Shown in pieces: positions 1-11,211 of a stretch of DNA of 64,000 nt (position 1 is its first letter; each line of letters opens with the position of its first letter). This DNA is from Flavobacterium sp. LPB0248 (GTDB lineage: Bacteria; Bacteroidota; Bacteroidia; Flavobacteriales; Flavobacteriaceae): NCBI RefSeq assembly GCF_013388355.1, contig NZ_CP058246.1, forward strand, positions 1,860,001 to 1,924,000, read 5' to 3'. The position numbers and the translations under genes are program-made. A model generated the notes under the pieces. The model saw only the letters and a program-made list of their open reading frames with translations, searched no databases and was not told the origin of the DNA.

Positions 1-376
1 TATCGATTTGCCTTTTAAAAGCTATTGCTGAAAAAACTGCCACAACCGCTCCTAGCGCATTTGCTAAAACATCTGTAACATCTGCGGCTCTTGTTACTGT
101 AAGAGCACTTTGGAGAATTTCGATTGTAATTCCAAAAAAGACAGAAAATATAAAAGAAATCAAATACGCTTTATAGTCGTTTGCATCTTTTCCTTTTAAT
201 TCTTTTTTGAAAAATAAAATCCACGAAATCGTAAATCCAAAATGAAAACAGAAATGAACAATTTTATCAATACTCGGAAAATTAACCGCTGGTATATTAC
301 TTGAATCTGTCAAACAAAAATAAGTAATAATTCCTGAGCAGATAATTGCCCAAATTAATAAGAGTTGTTTAGGCAC
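1..376 (-). CDS. VanZ-like membrane protein, partial (3' end outside window)
   Basis: Reading the minus strand from a GTG at 376 gives an open frame that runs off the left edge (125 codons seen). It begins with a hydrophobic helix ([14 protein letters not shown]), then a [10 protein letters not shown] segment, a second helix ([20 protein letters not shown]) and an [13 protein letters not shown] motif. The H..fF.G, E.lQ and R..d..D...N..G pattern is that of VanZ-like small integral membrane proteins, whose general function is not settled. The GTG overlaps the end of gcvH by 8 bases, which suggests translational coupling in one transcript with gcvH. The start is inferred; no ATG lies nearby in this frame. 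Confidence 0.75.
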   Translation of the reverse strand, partial: MPKQLLLIWAIICSGIITYFCLTDSSNIPAVNFPSIDKIVHFCFHFGFTISWILFFKKELKGKDANDYKAYLISFIFSVFFGITIEILQSALTVTRAADVTDVLANALGAVVAVFSAIAFKRQID

Positions 377-749
377 CGATTAAATCTTTATAAGCTTGAT
401 CAGATAATAGAGAATCAATTTCTGATGCATCAGCAATTTTTATTTTAATCATCCATCCAGCTCCATAAGGATCTGAATTAACTGTTTCAGGAGCACTTTC
501 TAATTCTTCATTAAAAGCAATGATTTCACCTGTTAATGGTAAGAATAAATCAGAAACTGTTTTTACAGCTTCAACTGTTCCAAAAACCTCATCTTTATCT
601 AGTGTCTGGTCTAAAGTTTCTACTTCAACATACACGATATCTCCTAACTCCTTTTGTGCAAAATGAGTAATTCCTACTGTTGCAACATCTCCTTCAATGC
701 TAACCCATTCGTGATCTTTTGTGTACTTTAAATTTGCTGGTATGCTCAT
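369..749 (-). CDS. gcvH: Glycine cleavage system H protein
   Basis: The product is the lipoyl carrier of the glycine cleavage complex. It shuttles the aminomethyl group left after glycine decarboxylation (P protein) to the T protein and is reoxidised by the L protein, in the cytoplasm. The 126-residue length is normal for the family. The lipoyl-attachment segment is clear ([16 protein letters not shown]); Lys63 is the predicted lipoylated residue. The N-terminal YTKDHEWV and the central [17 protein letters not shown] are also typical. gcvT and gcvP are not adjacent; the gene sits between sprA and a vanZ-like gene, so the complex is encoded at dispersed loci. A Bacteroidota-type -7 box lies about 40 bases upstream. 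Confidence 0.97.
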   Translation of the reverse strand: MSIPANLKYTKDHEWVSIEGDVATVGITHFAQKELGDIVYVEVETLDQTLDKDEVFGTVEAVKTVSDLFLPLTGEIIAFNEELESAPETVNSDPYGAGWMIKIKIADASEIDSLLSDQAYKDLIGA

Positions 750-790
750 AATAGTTGTGTTTGAAAATTGATTGTTTAAAATTTAAGCCA

Positions 791-798
791 CAAATGTA
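791..798 (-). promoter_or_regulatory. Candidate -7 promoter box for gcvH
   Basis: The minus strand reads TACATTTG, matching the Bacteroidota -7 consensus TAnnTTTG, about 40 bases upstream of the gcvH ATG. No TTTG is found at the expected 17-23 base distance, so this is a half-supported promoter. Confidence 0.4.
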
Positions 799-835
799 AT
801 AATCTTCTAATAAAATCTAGTTTAGAAACTCAAAT

Positions 836-3800
836 TTAATTTCCGAAATTATAACGAAGTGTGAAACCTGATCTGATATTCGTTAAAGGAAAAGAAGTTG
901 AAATAACTGCTTTCGAGAACGAATGGTCATAATAGAATATTGCTGTTAAGTTTTTACTGAAAGCATAATCTGCTGTCAATTTCAACGTCCAGATATTCTG
1001 TCCTGCTGCCAGCTGATTATTATCGTAATCTAAATAGCGAACTAATGTTTCGTTATTTCGATATGAGAAATCGGCTTTTATATTGATATCACTTTTAATA
1101 ATTCCTGTCGGATTATCTGCTAATCTAGACGAAATAATTACATCTTTAAAACGATATCCTACTCCTACTACGTACTCAACTCCTCTAACCTCTGTCAATA
1201 AATTATTATCAAAACTCATAGACAAAGCACGATCTTTTTTAACTTCCGTTAATAAACGGAATGAATTTTTCAATTCAAAATCAATTCTCATCAACGGACT
1301 AAACTGCTCTACTAAGTTAACATTAGACATAATCGTTTTATTAAAGAAGTTTGTATTTACATCCTGTCCTGTTGGATTTTCTAAATAATCAAAGTTAGAT
1401 CTAAACTGGCTAATAGTATACGATGCTCTATAATTATGCTGTAATGAAAAACGTCTAAAATGATCTTTGAAATACTTATAACGCATTAAACCATTATATT
1501 TAATACTCCAGTTTGGAATAGGAAAACTTCTAAAAATACCTGTCGAACTCTTCGAAGCATCTGCTCCTGTATAGGCAGCCATAAATGAAGGAAGCAAAAC
1601 TGCTTGATTACTTTTACTATAACCGACTGGGTAACCATCATTTGACTGAATTATTTTTCGTTCACTATTATTTGGATTTGAAAGATCCTCTAAAGGGGCA
1701 TTTGGATTTTCTGGCGGAAGCGCACTAGCATCATATCTAGGAATCACTGTCCCTGGCCCATAGTGATCTTCTGCTAAGCGATTTGCTATAATTAAACGAT
1801 TGCTTCTAAAATCATCAAATGCAGAAGACACAGTTTCTGTACTTGTAGAGAAAGCCGTTTTAATTAATACCGTGGAAATAGAAAACATTCCATAAGTATA
1901 TGGTGATAATGGCTTATAATATAATCCTCCAATAGAATCTCTAACTGAATATTGTTCTGATGAATTCTCAGAATAAGCGCGATCCATTGCTAAATCAATT
2001 TTCAAATCTGGCAATAAATCTATGTTTGCTGTTACTTTCAACAGTTTGTTGCTTACCTGCGTGAAGTTCTGATTGAAATTCTGATAACTTGTCAGCCAAC
2101 CATTTTTAGCCGCTTCATAACGGACATCATCCTGACTACCAAATACGAAACCTAAAGAAGGCTTAGAACTACCAAAGAAACCTACGCCTGGAATATAACC
2201 TGGTAAAACTGTTCCGCTATTTTTTGTATAATTAATTTGAACGTTTTTAACACTAGTCAAAACTCCAATTAAACCATCATAAAAAGGATTACTGCTTGTA
2301 ACAGGTTTAGCAGTATTCACAATTTTCTCTCCTGGTTTTGGCGGTGCAGCAGGTTTTGCTGTTTTTGCAGGTTTTGCACCTGGTGTTAGACCTAAATACT
2401 TATACAATGTATTCATATTTAATGTCGTCGAAAAAGTATTAGAATTGGCATTTTGAACCGTATTTCCTAAATCCCAAGATACTCCACTGTCATCAACGTA
2501 CTGAGACATTGCTGTCGAAGAACGCTGCCAGTTATAATCGGCAGTATAAGAGTAAGTCGCTTTTACAAAACTAAATATTGGAATTTTATTAATTGGAATA
2601 TCATAATTCAGAACCAATTGCTGCAAATGCTGATTTGGTATACCAATATCAAAATAATCATCCCAGATATTAAAATCTTCTTTTGGTGTATTATCGTCAT
2701 TCAAGAAGTTTCTAACAATATTATTAGACGCTGCTGTATAGTTTAATTTTAATGATTTTGTCAAATTAAATCCGAAACCATATTGATAATTAAAAGCAAA
2801 ATTTCTTCTATAAAGAGGATCGAGTCCAATACCTTGAACATCTTCAACTTGTCTATACTGCTGACGGTTGCTTTGTCTTAAGATATTAGTATTAAACGAA
2901 ATATTTGAAGGAAGATAATTAAAATTAAAATCGCTCAGCATTTTCCAATAATCACTTTTTTTCATGAATTGGGTTTGCTTAAACGGAACCACCTCTTTTG
3001 GCTGGAACGTATAAGCATAATTTACTGCAGTATTCGATTGTTCGTCATTATAATTTTCAACTTCATAATCGTGTCTTTCTACCTGATTGTACGATTGAGA
3101 AAAAGTAAAGTTTTCTACATCATAAACATGTGGTTTCTGTTCTGGTGCTCTGTCTTTTCTTACTCCAATAAAATTGATGCTTTTACGCTTAGTATAATCA
3201 ACTGCACGTGTTCTAATATTTTCCTTTTCTGCTGGATCTGTAGTTTCCGCGATCAATTGATCTAACTTAATGTCCTGGTTAAACGGATCATATTCTGGCG
3301 TAATAACTTCTTCCCCGATAGCATAATTAAACGGAAGATTAATACCCCATTTTGGAGGCAATAATTTTCCTAAATTTATATTGGTTACGATGTTATACTG
3401 TTGAATATCTTCACGGTCTCTTTCGTTAGCTCCCTGTTCAAGAGAACCAAAACCAATTGTGCTCTTTTTACCAGAAGCAGATAACGTCATCAAATCGGCC
3501 ATATTCGTATCAACATTTAACAATGCAGCCATACCGCCTTTATTTTCTAAATCGGACATACGAAGTTCATTAAACCAAACTTCTCCCATAATATCTTTAT
3601 GGTTTGCAGCACTTTTTACTCCGACCATTAAATTTCGAACTAAACCAAAATTCGGATTTCCTTTAATACCTAAAGTTAATTTACCGTCTTGGTCACCGCC
3701 AGCTACATCAGGATCTCGGTCTGGATAATAAATACCATTAATATCTCTTTTTGGTGAGTTAATATCGATACTCATTGCCAAAATTTTCATTCTTGTCAAC

Positions 3801-6800
3801 AATGATAAAACTAAATCAATATTATTCTCTTCAAGCCAAACCTGATCTGGACTAATAGTACAAGATCCTCCGGTTCTTGTTACTTTTAATGGAATCTCAA
3901 CTTGGTAAAAGTTCTGTGTAAAATCGTTACCAAAACGGATAAATCCGATCATCTCATCATCTAAAAGCTGATTTTCATTTGGAAGCGATTCAGCATGAAG
4001 GAACATTTTCAATTTTTTGTACTGACGCATGTCAACGCTTACATTTTTGAAAACTGCTCTAGAATCTTGATATTCTAATCCTGTACCCCCTATTCGAACT
4101 GCTAAAGACTGTTCATTCTGGTTGATAATCGTATTATTATTATACAATTGTTCTCTTTGAACTCCTGGCGGAATAACATAGTTAACTGGACATTTGGTAC
4201 CGTTTTCTTGAATGTTTACTGCCGCAACATCAAACTGGGTTCCATCATCATCAGGATTTGTATCATTTGCATCTAGTGTTCCTGTGTACTTTCTCCATTC
4301 TCCACGAACTAAATCCAAAGCTCCAAAACGAACTGTCATTTGATCATTAAATCCAGTCATAAACATACGCATGAAACGAATCGATCTAAAGTCGGTAATA
4401 TTTCCAATAGTATTTTGAGGTTTTGAAACAGGAATTTTAAATTGAATCCATCTTGCATTGGTTGAACCTCCATTTGGAAGTTCTACGTTTTGAACCTCTC
4501 TAATATCTGTGATATAATTTTCACCAACCTGCATGCCTGGCTTTACATCAATACTATACTCATAATAAGCATTGATTGTACTCATGGTATTATCACGATT
4601 GATATCTTCAACATCTGGAAGAGTTGTAGAACCACGGTTTGGATCATCAACGCTTACAGCAGAATTTCCTTCTGTTCCGTTGTATCTTTTATAACGCTGT
4701 AAAACGCCTCCATCTGTATTTAAAAAGTATTTATAGTTATCTGCTGCAGGGTCTTCTTCTCCCGCATAATTAGTATAAATTGATCCTTCTTTTGCATCTG
4801 GCAGACCATCTAAACCAACATCCTGATTTTTACGATTGTCTGGATTAGTATCAAATGCGTAAATCAATGATTGAGACGCTGGAACGTCTCCCCAAATCGG
4901 TTGCGGGTTTACCATAATCTGATCTGGTCCCAAACCATTCTCATACTGTTTTCTTCCGTCTTTTAGAACGTCTTCAGAAACTTCACCTAAATTGAAATAG
5001 ATTTTTCCGTTGTTCGTTGACTGAGCTTGTCCTGTACCAACATAAGGATCCAATACCCAAAACTGAATGTATTCTACATTTCCTTGCTCAAAGTTAGTAG
5101 AGTTCAATGCGCGCATAATTCCTCCAAAATTGCCAGCTGGATTGCTTGAAGCAAAATTTGGGTTATTATTATATGGCCCTCTATCTGAAGGATAATACGT
5201 TAAATCGAGCGTATTAACTACCTGAATTTGTCCTTGTGCAATATCTGTATTTGGATAAAGTTCTTTACTGTAAATTCTTCTAGTTGAGTTTAAAGACAAA
5301 TCGTCATTTGAAACTCCTGAAGGTTTTGAAGTATAGAAAATCGGATCAATAGTATACCAAGACAGCTTAGCACGTTTATAGCCATACTCTAATGTGCTTG
5401 AGCTGGCATTGAAAGTATTATCTGTCGCTGAAGTAATAAATGGTGTTGAAGCCAAACTCCAAGCATACGCAGATCTCATATCGATTGTAGTTTGAGTACC
5501 TTCAAAATCATCGATATAAATAGTTGCTTCGCCTTCAAAATCACTTGCTTTTGGAGCATCTGGTTTCAAAAATGCTATTTCTCCGCGAATTGAAAGATTA
5601 GAAGGAACATCTGTATCTATATTTGGCAGTTTGTTAGCCAATCTTGTTAAAAATGGAACTTCTGTTGCGTAATTTCCGTTGAAACCAAAAATAGTGTTAT
5701 TTACAGATTCTTGCCCATAACTTGATTTTTGCGTGAAAGGACGTTCTGTCATTTTTAAGAACGTTCCTCCAACAACAAATTTTTCAGAAATTTTATGTTC
5801 AATATTGAATCCCATAAATCTTCTGGTCTGCTGTCCAAAGATTGAATTGTTTTCTAACGAAACTTCAATCGGAGTATTAGAAGCCTGAAGTGATGGGTCT
5901 AATATCTGTACTCTTCCTAATTGATAATCTACACTATAATCAATACCTTCTACTAAAACTCTTCCGGCAGCTGTTACCACTACAGATCCCTGCGGCACGT
6001 TGAAAGCACCAATAGGAATACCGTTACTACCTGAAGATTTGTATTTTCCTCTTAATAAGAATTTGTTTTTGTCACTATCCTGCAAAGCACCTGCCTGAGT
6101 GTTCTTATACATGTTTCTAAATACATATTTTCTCTGATTTGGATTATATGTAGATGGATCGTTATAACTTTCTCCAGTGCCGGTATTTAATTTTCTAAAC
6201 AAAAGCTCTCCAAAAGGTTCTTTAGTCGTGAAAATAATTCGTGCATTCTGTACATCAACCGTTACTCCAGGAACATAATCGAAGAATCCGTCTCCTCCTG
6301 TCTGCGGATCGTTGTTGTAATTTAAACGGTCAAGATTAAAGACATTCAATAATGGCGTTTGATCTAATTTATCATCTGGCGCAGGATTTGATGGAAAAGT
6401 GCTTCCTTGAACCGGTGTAATATAATTGATTGGCGAAGGATCTGTGTAAAGAATGTTAAGCCTAAAATCTTCTTGTTTGATTTGGTATGCCTGTGGAATT
6501 TGATACACGTTTTTCATCATCAAGTTCCAAACTGGATTCTGTACGTTTGTCAAACTGCTTTTCAGCATTTTCAAAACTAAACTTTGTGTAACAATTGCCT
6601 GATTGGCATTGTTGTTTCCTGTAACCACAGTTGCATCTACACCATCACTTCCAAATTCCCCAACTTGGTACACTTTTCCTCCAACAGTATATTCAAATGC
6701 AACTGCCAAAATTTCGTCATTGGCCAAACGCTGTTGTAATGAGATATAACCTAACTGTGCATTAAAAGTATATTCTTGTGTTGTTAATTTTCTAGCATTT

Positions 6801-8080
6801 TCAAGAACAGAGTAATCTGTACCTTCATTTACATTAGTATTATTAAATCCTGATTTTGCTGTGACAATTTCTCTAATATTAGAATTTAAATAACTTCCGG
6901 CTTTTCCGATTGCTCCAGGATCGTATTTATTATTTGTATTATCTGTTGGAGAATCTATAGGATTATTAAAGAAACCTGTTGGATTTGTAATTACTACAAC
7001 TTCATCATCTGGTACACCTGTAACCTGGCCTTCTCCTAAATCCTGAAGTGCAATAATATTTCTTAGGTTATTATTTCCTGTTGTTACCCTGTTTTGTTTA
7101 TTGGTTACCCAAACTTCTATTCTTGTAACTTGAACACGGCTATCAATTAATGGATAATTCTTTAATGAAGCATCGTATTTATTTCTAAAATATTGTGATA
7201 AGAAGAAATGTCGGTCATTATCATAATCTAATGCAAATAAATCAAAGTTTTGTACGGTTCCGCCACCCTCTGCGACTATACTTTTGGTTTGTGACTTCTG
7301 TTCTGAGAAAACTCCTGTAACAGTTGTTTTACCAAATTGCAGTTGCGCTTTGACCCCAAATAAACTTTGAGCACCTCGAATAAGCGTACTATTAAGAGGC
7401 ATGCTCACATTACCCACCTCAACTTTCTGAACAATATCATCTTCTGAAGGTGTATAAGCTAGTTTAAATAAGTTCTGAAAAGCAAATGTTGATTGAGTAT
7501 CGTAGTTGGCATTTACTTCAAGACGGGTTCCAATTTTCCCCATTAAACTCATACTGATTCTTTGGTCAAAATCAAAAGTTAGGGAAGATCTGTTTCTTGG
7601 CGAAAATGAAGGATTATCTTGTTTTGTGTAACGCATACCCAAGTCCATTTCTACTGATCCTGTGGGCTTTACATCTATGGTATTACTTCCAAAGATGCTT
7701 TCGAATAAACTCGAGTTGATATAATATCTTGGTAATAAATCTTTTTTTGCTGCTTCGGCTCCAGCTTTTTTACCGTCAATGGCGTCTGATTTTTTTCTAA
7801 AATAATTTCGCCTCGATTCTTTTAAAACTAAATCTTCGTATTCTTTTGGAGTTAAAATTAAAGGGTAATTAATAGAGAAACCATCTACTGAAGTGGTGTA
7901 AATATATCGATCTGTAATAGGATCGTATCTATATGCAGAAAGTACACTTGGAGGGTCTTCGATATCTATCTTACCAACTGAAAATTGAGTTTTTGTTGTA
8001 TCTTGAGCTACCGGTGTAACCTGTGCACGCAAAACATTACCGCAGAGTAATACCAGCAACAAAATACAAATTTTACGCAT
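836..8080 (-). CDS. sprA: SprA, giant outer-membrane translocon of the type IX secretion system
   Basis: The 2414-residue product has a signal peptide (MRKICILLLVLLCGNVLRAQ) and matches SprA/Sov in size, domain texture and recognisable segments such as GSVEMDLGMRYTKQDNPSF, TLIRGAQSLFGVKAQLQFG and YIDDFEGTQTTIDMRSAYAW. SprA forms the very large outer-membrane barrel through which type IX substrates leave the cell, including gliding adhesins and proteins with C-terminal sorting domains. Alternating aromatic beta-strands run to the end (FTLRYNFGN), as in an outer-membrane barrel. A Pro/Ala/Lys-rich linker lies around residues 1900-1930 (KPAKTAKPAAPPKPGEK). The start is only 25 bases below the ruvA stop, so the genes are probably co-transcribed. 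The type-B adhesin encoded about 8 kb away is a likely client. Confidence 0.97.
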   Translation of the reverse strand: MRKICILLLVLLCGNVLRAQVTPVAQDTTKTQFSVGKIDIEDPPSVLSAYRYDPITDRYIYTTSVDGFSINYPLILTPKEYEDLVLKESRRNYFRKKSDAIDGKKAGAEAAKKDLLPRYYINSSLFESIFGSNTIDVKPTGSVEMDLGMRYTKQDNPSFSPRNRSSLTFDFDQRISMSLMGKIGTRLEVNANYDTQSTFAFQNLFKLAYTPSEDDIVQKVEVGNVSMPLNSTLIRGAQSLFGVKAQLQFGKTTVTGVFSEQKSQTKSIVAEGGGTVQNFDLFALDYDNDRHFFLSQYFRNKYDASLKNYPLIDSRVQVTRIEVWVTNKQNRVTTGNNNLRNIIALQDLGEGQVTGVPDDEVVVITNPTGFFNNPIDSPTDNTNNKYDPGAIGKAGSYLNSNIREIVTAKSGFNNTNVNEGTDYSVLENARKLTTQEYTFNAQLGYISLQQRLANDEILAVAFEYTVGGKVYQVGEFGSDGVDATVVTGNNNANQAIVTQSLVLKMLKSSLTNVQNPVWNLMMKNVYQIPQAYQIKQEDFRLNILYTDPSPINYITPVQGSTFPSNPAPDDKLDQTPLLNVFNLDRLNYNNDPQTGGDGFFDYVPGVTVDVQNARIIFTTKEPFGELLFRKLNTGTGESYNDPSTYNPNQRKYVFRNMYKNTQAGALQDSDKNKFLLRGKYKSSGSNGIPIGAFNVPQGSVVVTAAGRVLVEGIDYSVDYQLGRVQILDPSLQASNTPIEVSLENNSIFGQQTRRFMGFNIEHKISEKFVVGGTFLKMTERPFTQKSSYGQESVNNTIFGFNGNYATEVPFLTRLANKLPNIDTDVPSNLSIRGEIAFLKPDAPKASDFEGEATIYIDDFEGTQTTIDMRSAYAWSLASTPFITSATDNTFNASSSTLEYGYKRAKLSWYTIDPIFYTSKPSGVSNDDLSLNSTRRIYSKELYPNTDIAQGQIQVVNTLDLTYYPSDRGPYNNNPNFASSNPAGNFGGIMRALNSTNFEQGNVEYIQFWVLDPYVGTGQAQSTNNGKIYFNLGEVSEDVLKDGRKQYENGLGPDQIMVNPQPIWGDVPASQSLIYAFDTNPDNRKNQDVGLDGLPDAKEGSIYTNYAGEEDPAADNYKYFLNTDGGVLQRYKRYNGTEGNSAVSVDDPNRGSTTLPDVEDINRDNTMSTINAYYEYSIDVKPGMQVGENYITDIREVQNVELPNGGSTNARWIQFKIPVSKPQNTIGNITDFRSIRFMRMFMTGFNDQMTVRFGALDLVRGEWRKYTGTLDANDTNPDDDGTQFDVAAVNIQENGTKCPVNYVIPPGVQREQLYNNNTIINQNEQSLAVRIGGTGLEYQDSRAVFKNVSVDMRQYKKLKMFLHAESLPNENQLLDDEMIGFIRFGNDFTQNFYQVEIPLKVTRTGGSCTISPDQVWLEENNIDLVLSLLTRMKILAMSIDINSPKRDINGIYYPDRDPDVAGGDQDGKLTLGIKGNPNFGLVRNLMVGVKSAANHKDIMGEVWFNELRMSDLENKGGMAALLNVDTNMADLMTLSASGKKSTIGFGSLEQGANERDREDIQQYNIVTNINLGKLLPPKWGINLPFNYAIGEEVITPEYDPFNQDIKLDQLIAETTDPAEKENIRTRAVDYTKRKSINFIGVRKDRAPEQKPHVYDVENFTFSQSYNQVERHDYEVENYNDEQSNTAVNYAYTFQPKEVVPFKQTQFMKKSDYWKMLSDFNFNYLPSNISFNTNILRQSNRQQYRQVEDVQGIGLDPLYRRNFAFNYQYGFGFNLTKSLKLNYTAASNNIVRNFLNDDNTPKEDFNIWDDYFDIGIPNQHLQQLVLNYDIPINKIPIFSFVKATYSYTADYNWQRSSTAMSQYVDDSGVSWDLGNTVQNANSNTFSTTLNMNTLYKYLGLTPGAKPAKTAKPAAPPKPGEKIVNTAKPVTSSNPFYDGLIGVLTSVKNVQINYTKNSGTVLPGYIPGVGFFGSSKPSLGFVFGSQDDVRYEAAKNGWLTSYQNFNQNFTQVSNKLLKVTANIDLLPDLKIDLAMDRAYSENSSEQYSVRDSIGGLYYKPLSPYTYGMFSISTVLIKTAFSTSTETVSSAFDDFRSNRLIIANRLAEDHYGPGTVIPRYDASALPPENPNAPLEDLSNPNNSERKIIQSNDGYPVGYSKSNQAVLLPSFMAAYTGADASKSSTGIFRSFPIPNWSIKYNGLMRYKYFKDHFRRFSLQHNYRASYTISQFRSNFDYLENPTGQDVNTNFFNKTIMSNVNLVEQFSPLMRIDFELKNSFRLLTEVKKDRALSMSFDNNLLTEVRGVEYVVGVGYRFKDVIISSRLADNPTGIIKSDINIKADFSYRNNETLVRYLDYDNNQLAAGQNIWTLKLTADYAFSKNLTAIFYYDHSFSKAVISTSFPLTNIRSGFTLRYNFGN

Positions 8081-8105
8081 AGAATTCTTTTATATAAAAT
8101 GAAAT

Positions 8106-8687
8106 TTATAAACTTTTTAAAGCCTTTTTGATAATTGTTTCTGCAGTAGCTTCAGGATCTTCTTTTACAATCTTTTCTACCACTTTTTCGGAAGCTTTTC
8201 GCACAAAGCCAAGAACTTCTAGAGCAGATAACGCTTCATCTCGATTTCTATTGTTTTGAACAGCAAAAACTTCGTCAATATCGTACAATTTAACAACTTT
8301 TTCCTTTAAATCAAGTATAACTCTTTGTGCCGTTTTGTTTCCAATCCCTTTTATAGACTGGATTACACCTACATCTCCAGATGCAATGGCGTTTATAATT
8401 TGCTTTGGTTCTATTGACGAAAGCATTGTTCTCGCAATTCCTGCTCCAATTCCTGAAACAGAAAGCAACATTCTAAAAATTTCTCTTTCCGATTTTTCAG
8501 CAAAACCATATAAAGTATGCGCATCTTCTTTAATTTGAAGATGCGTATACAATTTTATATTTTCAGAATTTGGAATTAAAGAGAAGGTATGCAACGATAT
8601 GTTTACCTGATAACCTACTCCGCCACAATCAATTACAACCTCTGTAGGATTCTTTTCTACTAATCTACCTTGCAAATGTGCTATCAT
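8106..8687 (-). CDS. ruvA: Holliday junction branch migration protein RuvA
   Basis: The 193-residue protein is the tetrameric Holliday-junction-binding subunit of RuvAB. Domain I is the OB fold at the N-terminus (MIAHLQGRLVEKNPTEVVIDCGGVGYQV). Domain II has the paired helix-hairpin-helix motifs (LLSVSGIGAGIA around residue 72 and IQSIKGIGNKTAQRVILDL around 107). Domain III is the C-terminal RuvB-contacting helix bundle (ALSALEVLGF...). Length is normal. Its partner ruvB is in this window but about 20 kb away in another operon, and no ruvC is seen. It precedes sprA by 25 bases; a promoter with both boxes lies upstream. Confidence 0.97.
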   Translation of the reverse strand: MIAHLQGRLVEKNPTEVVIDCGGVGYQVNISLHTFSLIPNSENIKLYTHLQIKEDAHTLYGFAEKSEREIFRMLLSVSGIGAGIARTMLSSIEPKQIINAIASGDVGVIQSIKGIGNKTAQRVILDLKEKVVKLYDIDEVFAVQNNRNRDEALSALEVLGFVRKASEKVVEKIVKEDPEATAETIIKKALKSL

Positions 8688-8706
8688 AAATATAATTTCT
8701 TAGTAT

Positions 8707-8741
8707 CAAATATAACAAAAATGCCATAAAACTACGACAAA
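8707..8741 (-). promoter_or_regulatory. Candidate promoter for ruvA-sprA
   Basis: On the minus strand TTTG (8741-8738) is followed after 23 bases by TATATTTG (8714-8707), the Bacteroidota -33/-7 pattern. The -7 box is about 20 bases upstream of the ruvA ATG, inside the 78-bp gap after the malic enzyme gene. Confidence 0.5.
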
Positions 8742-8765
8742 TTTGTTGAATCCCTCTTAGAAGAT

Positions 8766-11057
8766 TTATTGTGCTATTTTATTCTTTTTACTTTCTTTTT
8801 CTTGTGCATCAATAACAGCGATAGCAGCCATGTTTACCATTTCTTCTACGCTTGCACCTAATTGGAAAATGTGAACTGGTTTACCCATACCCATCATAAT
8901 TGGTCCAATAGAATTCACTTTATACAATTCTTTTAACAATTTATAAGTGATATTTGCCGATTCTAAATTAGGGAAAATCAAGGTATTTACTTTCTTTCCG
9001 GCCAATTTAGAGAAAGGGAATTTTTCTTGAAGCATTTCTGGATTTAAAGCAAAATCTGCTTGAATTTCTCCATCAACAATTAATTCTGGGTGATTTTTAT
9101 GCAGATAAGCTACAGCTTCTCTAACTTTTGAAGCACTCTCGCTAGTTGAAGAACCAAAGTTTGAGAACGAAACCATTGCAATAACTGGCTCAATTCCGAA
9201 CATTTTAGCTGTTTTAGAAGTCATAATCGCAATATTAATCAAATCTTGAGCAGATGGATTAATGTTTATTGCAGTATCTGATAAAAACATTGGTCCGCGA
9301 GATGTAAGCATCATGTTTGCAGTTGCAATAAGCGAAGCATTTTGCGCTTTTGGAATTAACTGCATCATTGGTTTTACAACAGAAGGATAACTTCTAGAAT
9401 GTCCTGTAACCACTGCATCAGCCTCACCTTCATTAACCATCATTGCAGCAAAATAGTTTCTTTCGCGCATGAATTTTTCTGCATCCAGTTTAGAAACGCC
9501 TCTTCTTCCTCTTGCTTCCCAAAATGATTTAGCAAATCTGTTACGTCTTTTAGTTTCTTCATCTGTTTTAGGATCAATGATTTCAAGATCAGCATCAAAA
9601 CCAAGTTCTGCTTTTAATTCTAAAATCACTTCTTTGTTTCCTAATAAAACTGGGAATCCAATTCCGTCTTCATAAACAATTTGAGCTGCTTTTAAAACGT
9701 TTAATTGATCTGCTTCAGCAAAAACAATTTTCTTTGGATCTAATTTTGCACGGTTTGTAATCAAACGCACCATTTTGTTATCATTCCCCATACGCTCACG
9801 AAGGTGATCTTCATAAGCTGCCCAGTCTGTAATAGGATTTTTTGCCACTCCAGATTCCATTGCTGCTTTTGCAACTGCAGGAGCTACAACAGTAATCAAT
9901 CTAGGATCGAAAGGTTTAGGAATGATATATTCTTGTCCAAATCCAAGTTTCATTGCACCGTAAGCTACGTTTACTTGCTCTGGAACTGGTTCTTTTGCCA
10001 AAATAGCTAAAGCTTTTACAGCCGCCATTTTCATTTCTTCGTTGATTTTTGTCGCTCTAACGTCTAATGCTCCTCTAAAAATATAAGGGAAACCTAATAC
10101 GTTATTTACCTGATTAGGAAAATCTGAACGTCCAGTAGCCATAATAACATCTTTACGAGTTTGTACAGCCAAATTATAATCGATTTCCGGGTTCGGATTT
10201 GCCATTGCAAAAACGATCGGATTTTTTGCCATTGTTAATAACATTTCTGGCGAAAGAATATCTCCAGAAGATAATCCGATGAAAACGTCAGCACCTTTTA
10301 CTGCTTCTTCTAAAGGAATTTTAGCACCGTCAATAGCATATTTTAATTGTAAATCTGAAAGTGCAGGATTGTCTTTAGTTAAAAGTCCTTTACTGTTGTA
10401 CATTAAAACATTTTCAACTTTTACTCCAAGTAAAACGTATAAATCTGTACACGCGATTGCTGCAGATCCTGCTCCAGATACTACTACTTTTACGTCTTCT
10501 GCTTTTTTTCCTGCCAATTCAAGTGCATTGATTAAAGCTGCAGAAGAGATAATTGCTGTTCCGTGCTGGTCGTCGTGCATTACAGGAATATCCAATTCTT
10601 CGATCAATCTTCTTTCGATTTCAAAAGATTCTGGAGCTTTGATATCTTCAAGATTAATACCTCCAAAAGTTGGAGCAATATTTTTTACAGTCTGAATAAA
10701 TTCTTCAACATTTTCGGTATCAATTTCGATATCAAAAACATCAATGTCTGAGAAAATTTTAAACAATAAACCTTTTCCTTCCATTACAGGTTTTCCTGCC
10801 TCTGGACCAATATTTCCAAGTCCTAAAACAGCTGTACCGTTTGAAATTACGGCTACTAAATTTCCTTTTGCTGTATATTTATAAACGTCTTCTTTGTTTG
10901 CTGCGATTTCTAAACATGGTTCTGCAACTCCTGGCGAATAGGCCAATGATAAATCTCTCTGGGTTGCATATTTTTTTGTTGGAACTACCTGAATTTTTCC
11001 TGGAGTTGGTTCTGCGTGATACAGTAACGCTTCTCTTCTTTTACTCTCTTTGTTCAT
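8766..11057 (-). CDS. maeB: NADP-dependent malic enzyme with C-terminal phosphotransacetylase-like domain (MaeB type)
   Basis: The 763-residue protein has the MaeB architecture. Residues about 1-425 are malic enzyme: the N-terminal [13 protein letters not shown] segment, [14 protein letters not shown] and [12 protein letters not shown] of the malate/metal site, and [15 protein letters not shown] of the NAD(P)-binding fold. Residues about 430-763 resemble phosphate acetyltransferase ([28 protein letters not shown]). The first domain decarboxylates malate to pyruvate with NAD(P)+; in MaeB homologues the second is mainly regulatory (acetyl-CoA) and not proven to transfer acetyl groups. It feeds pyruvate and reducing power from the TCA cycle. 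It is transcribed toward ruvA with a 78-bp gap. A -7 box lies 26 bases upstream of the ATG. Confidence 0.95.
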   Translation of the reverse strand: MNKESKRREALLYHAEPTPGKIQVVPTKKYATQRDLSLAYSPGVAEPCLEIAANKEDVYKYTAKGNLVAVISNGTAVLGLGNIGPEAGKPVMEGKGLLFKIFSDIDVFDIEIDTENVEEFIQTVKNIAPTFGGINLEDIKAPESFEIERRLIEELDIPVMHDDQHGTAIISSAALINALELAGKKAEDVKVVVSGAGSAAIACTDLYVLLGVKVENVLMYNSKGLLTKDNPALSDLQLKYAIDGAKIPLEEAVKGADVFIGLSSGDILSPEMLLTMAKNPIVFAMANPNPEIDYNLAVQTRKDVIMATGRSDFPNQVNNVLGFPYIFRGALDVRATKINEEMKMAAVKALAILAKEPVPEQVNVAYGAMKLGFGQEYIIPKPFDPRLITVVAPAVAKAAMESGVAKNPITDWAAYEDHLRERMGNDNKMVRLITNRAKLDPKKIVFAEADQLNVLKAAQIVYEDGIGFPVLLGNKEVILELKAELGFDADLEIIDPKTDEETKRRNRFAKSFWEARGRRGVSKLDAEKFMRERNYFAAMMVNEGEADAVVTGHSRSYPSVVKPMMQLIPKAQNASLIATANMMLTSRGPMFLSDTAININPSAQDLINIAIMTSKTAKMFGIEPVIAMVSFSNFGSSTSESASKVREAVAYLHKNHPELIVDGEIQADFALNPEMLQEKFPFSKLAGKKVNTLIFPNLESANITYKLLKELYKVNSIGPIMMGMGKPVHIFQLGASVEEMVNMAAIAVIDAQEKESKKNKIAQ

Positions 11058-11082
11058 TGTTTTTAGCTTTTATTCTAGCTTA

Positions 11083-11090
11083 CAAAGATA
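11083..11090 (-). promoter_or_regulatory. Candidate -7 promoter box for the malic enzyme gene
   Basis: The minus strand reads TATCTTTG, a match to TAnnTTTG, 26 bases before the ATG. No good TTTG/TTG is found 17-23 bases further upstream. Confidence 0.4.
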
Positions 11091-11211
11091 TAAGTCTTGT
11101 TTTAAAATGGCGTCTTTTTAGCGTTTTCTTTTCCTAAAATTTATTCGAATAAATAGAAAAAGTCCAATAGAAATTGGACTCGTTTGAATTTTTATCGTTT
11201 TTAGGTGTGCT

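Noticed and set aside
1..798. Glycine riboswitch in front of gcvH
   Set aside because: The leader is about 35 bases, too short for the aptamer, and no conserved GGA-type core is present.
8766..11057. Separate maeB and pta genes joined by an error
   Set aside because: The fused order and total length are normal for MaeB-type hybrid enzymes; no frameshift is needed.
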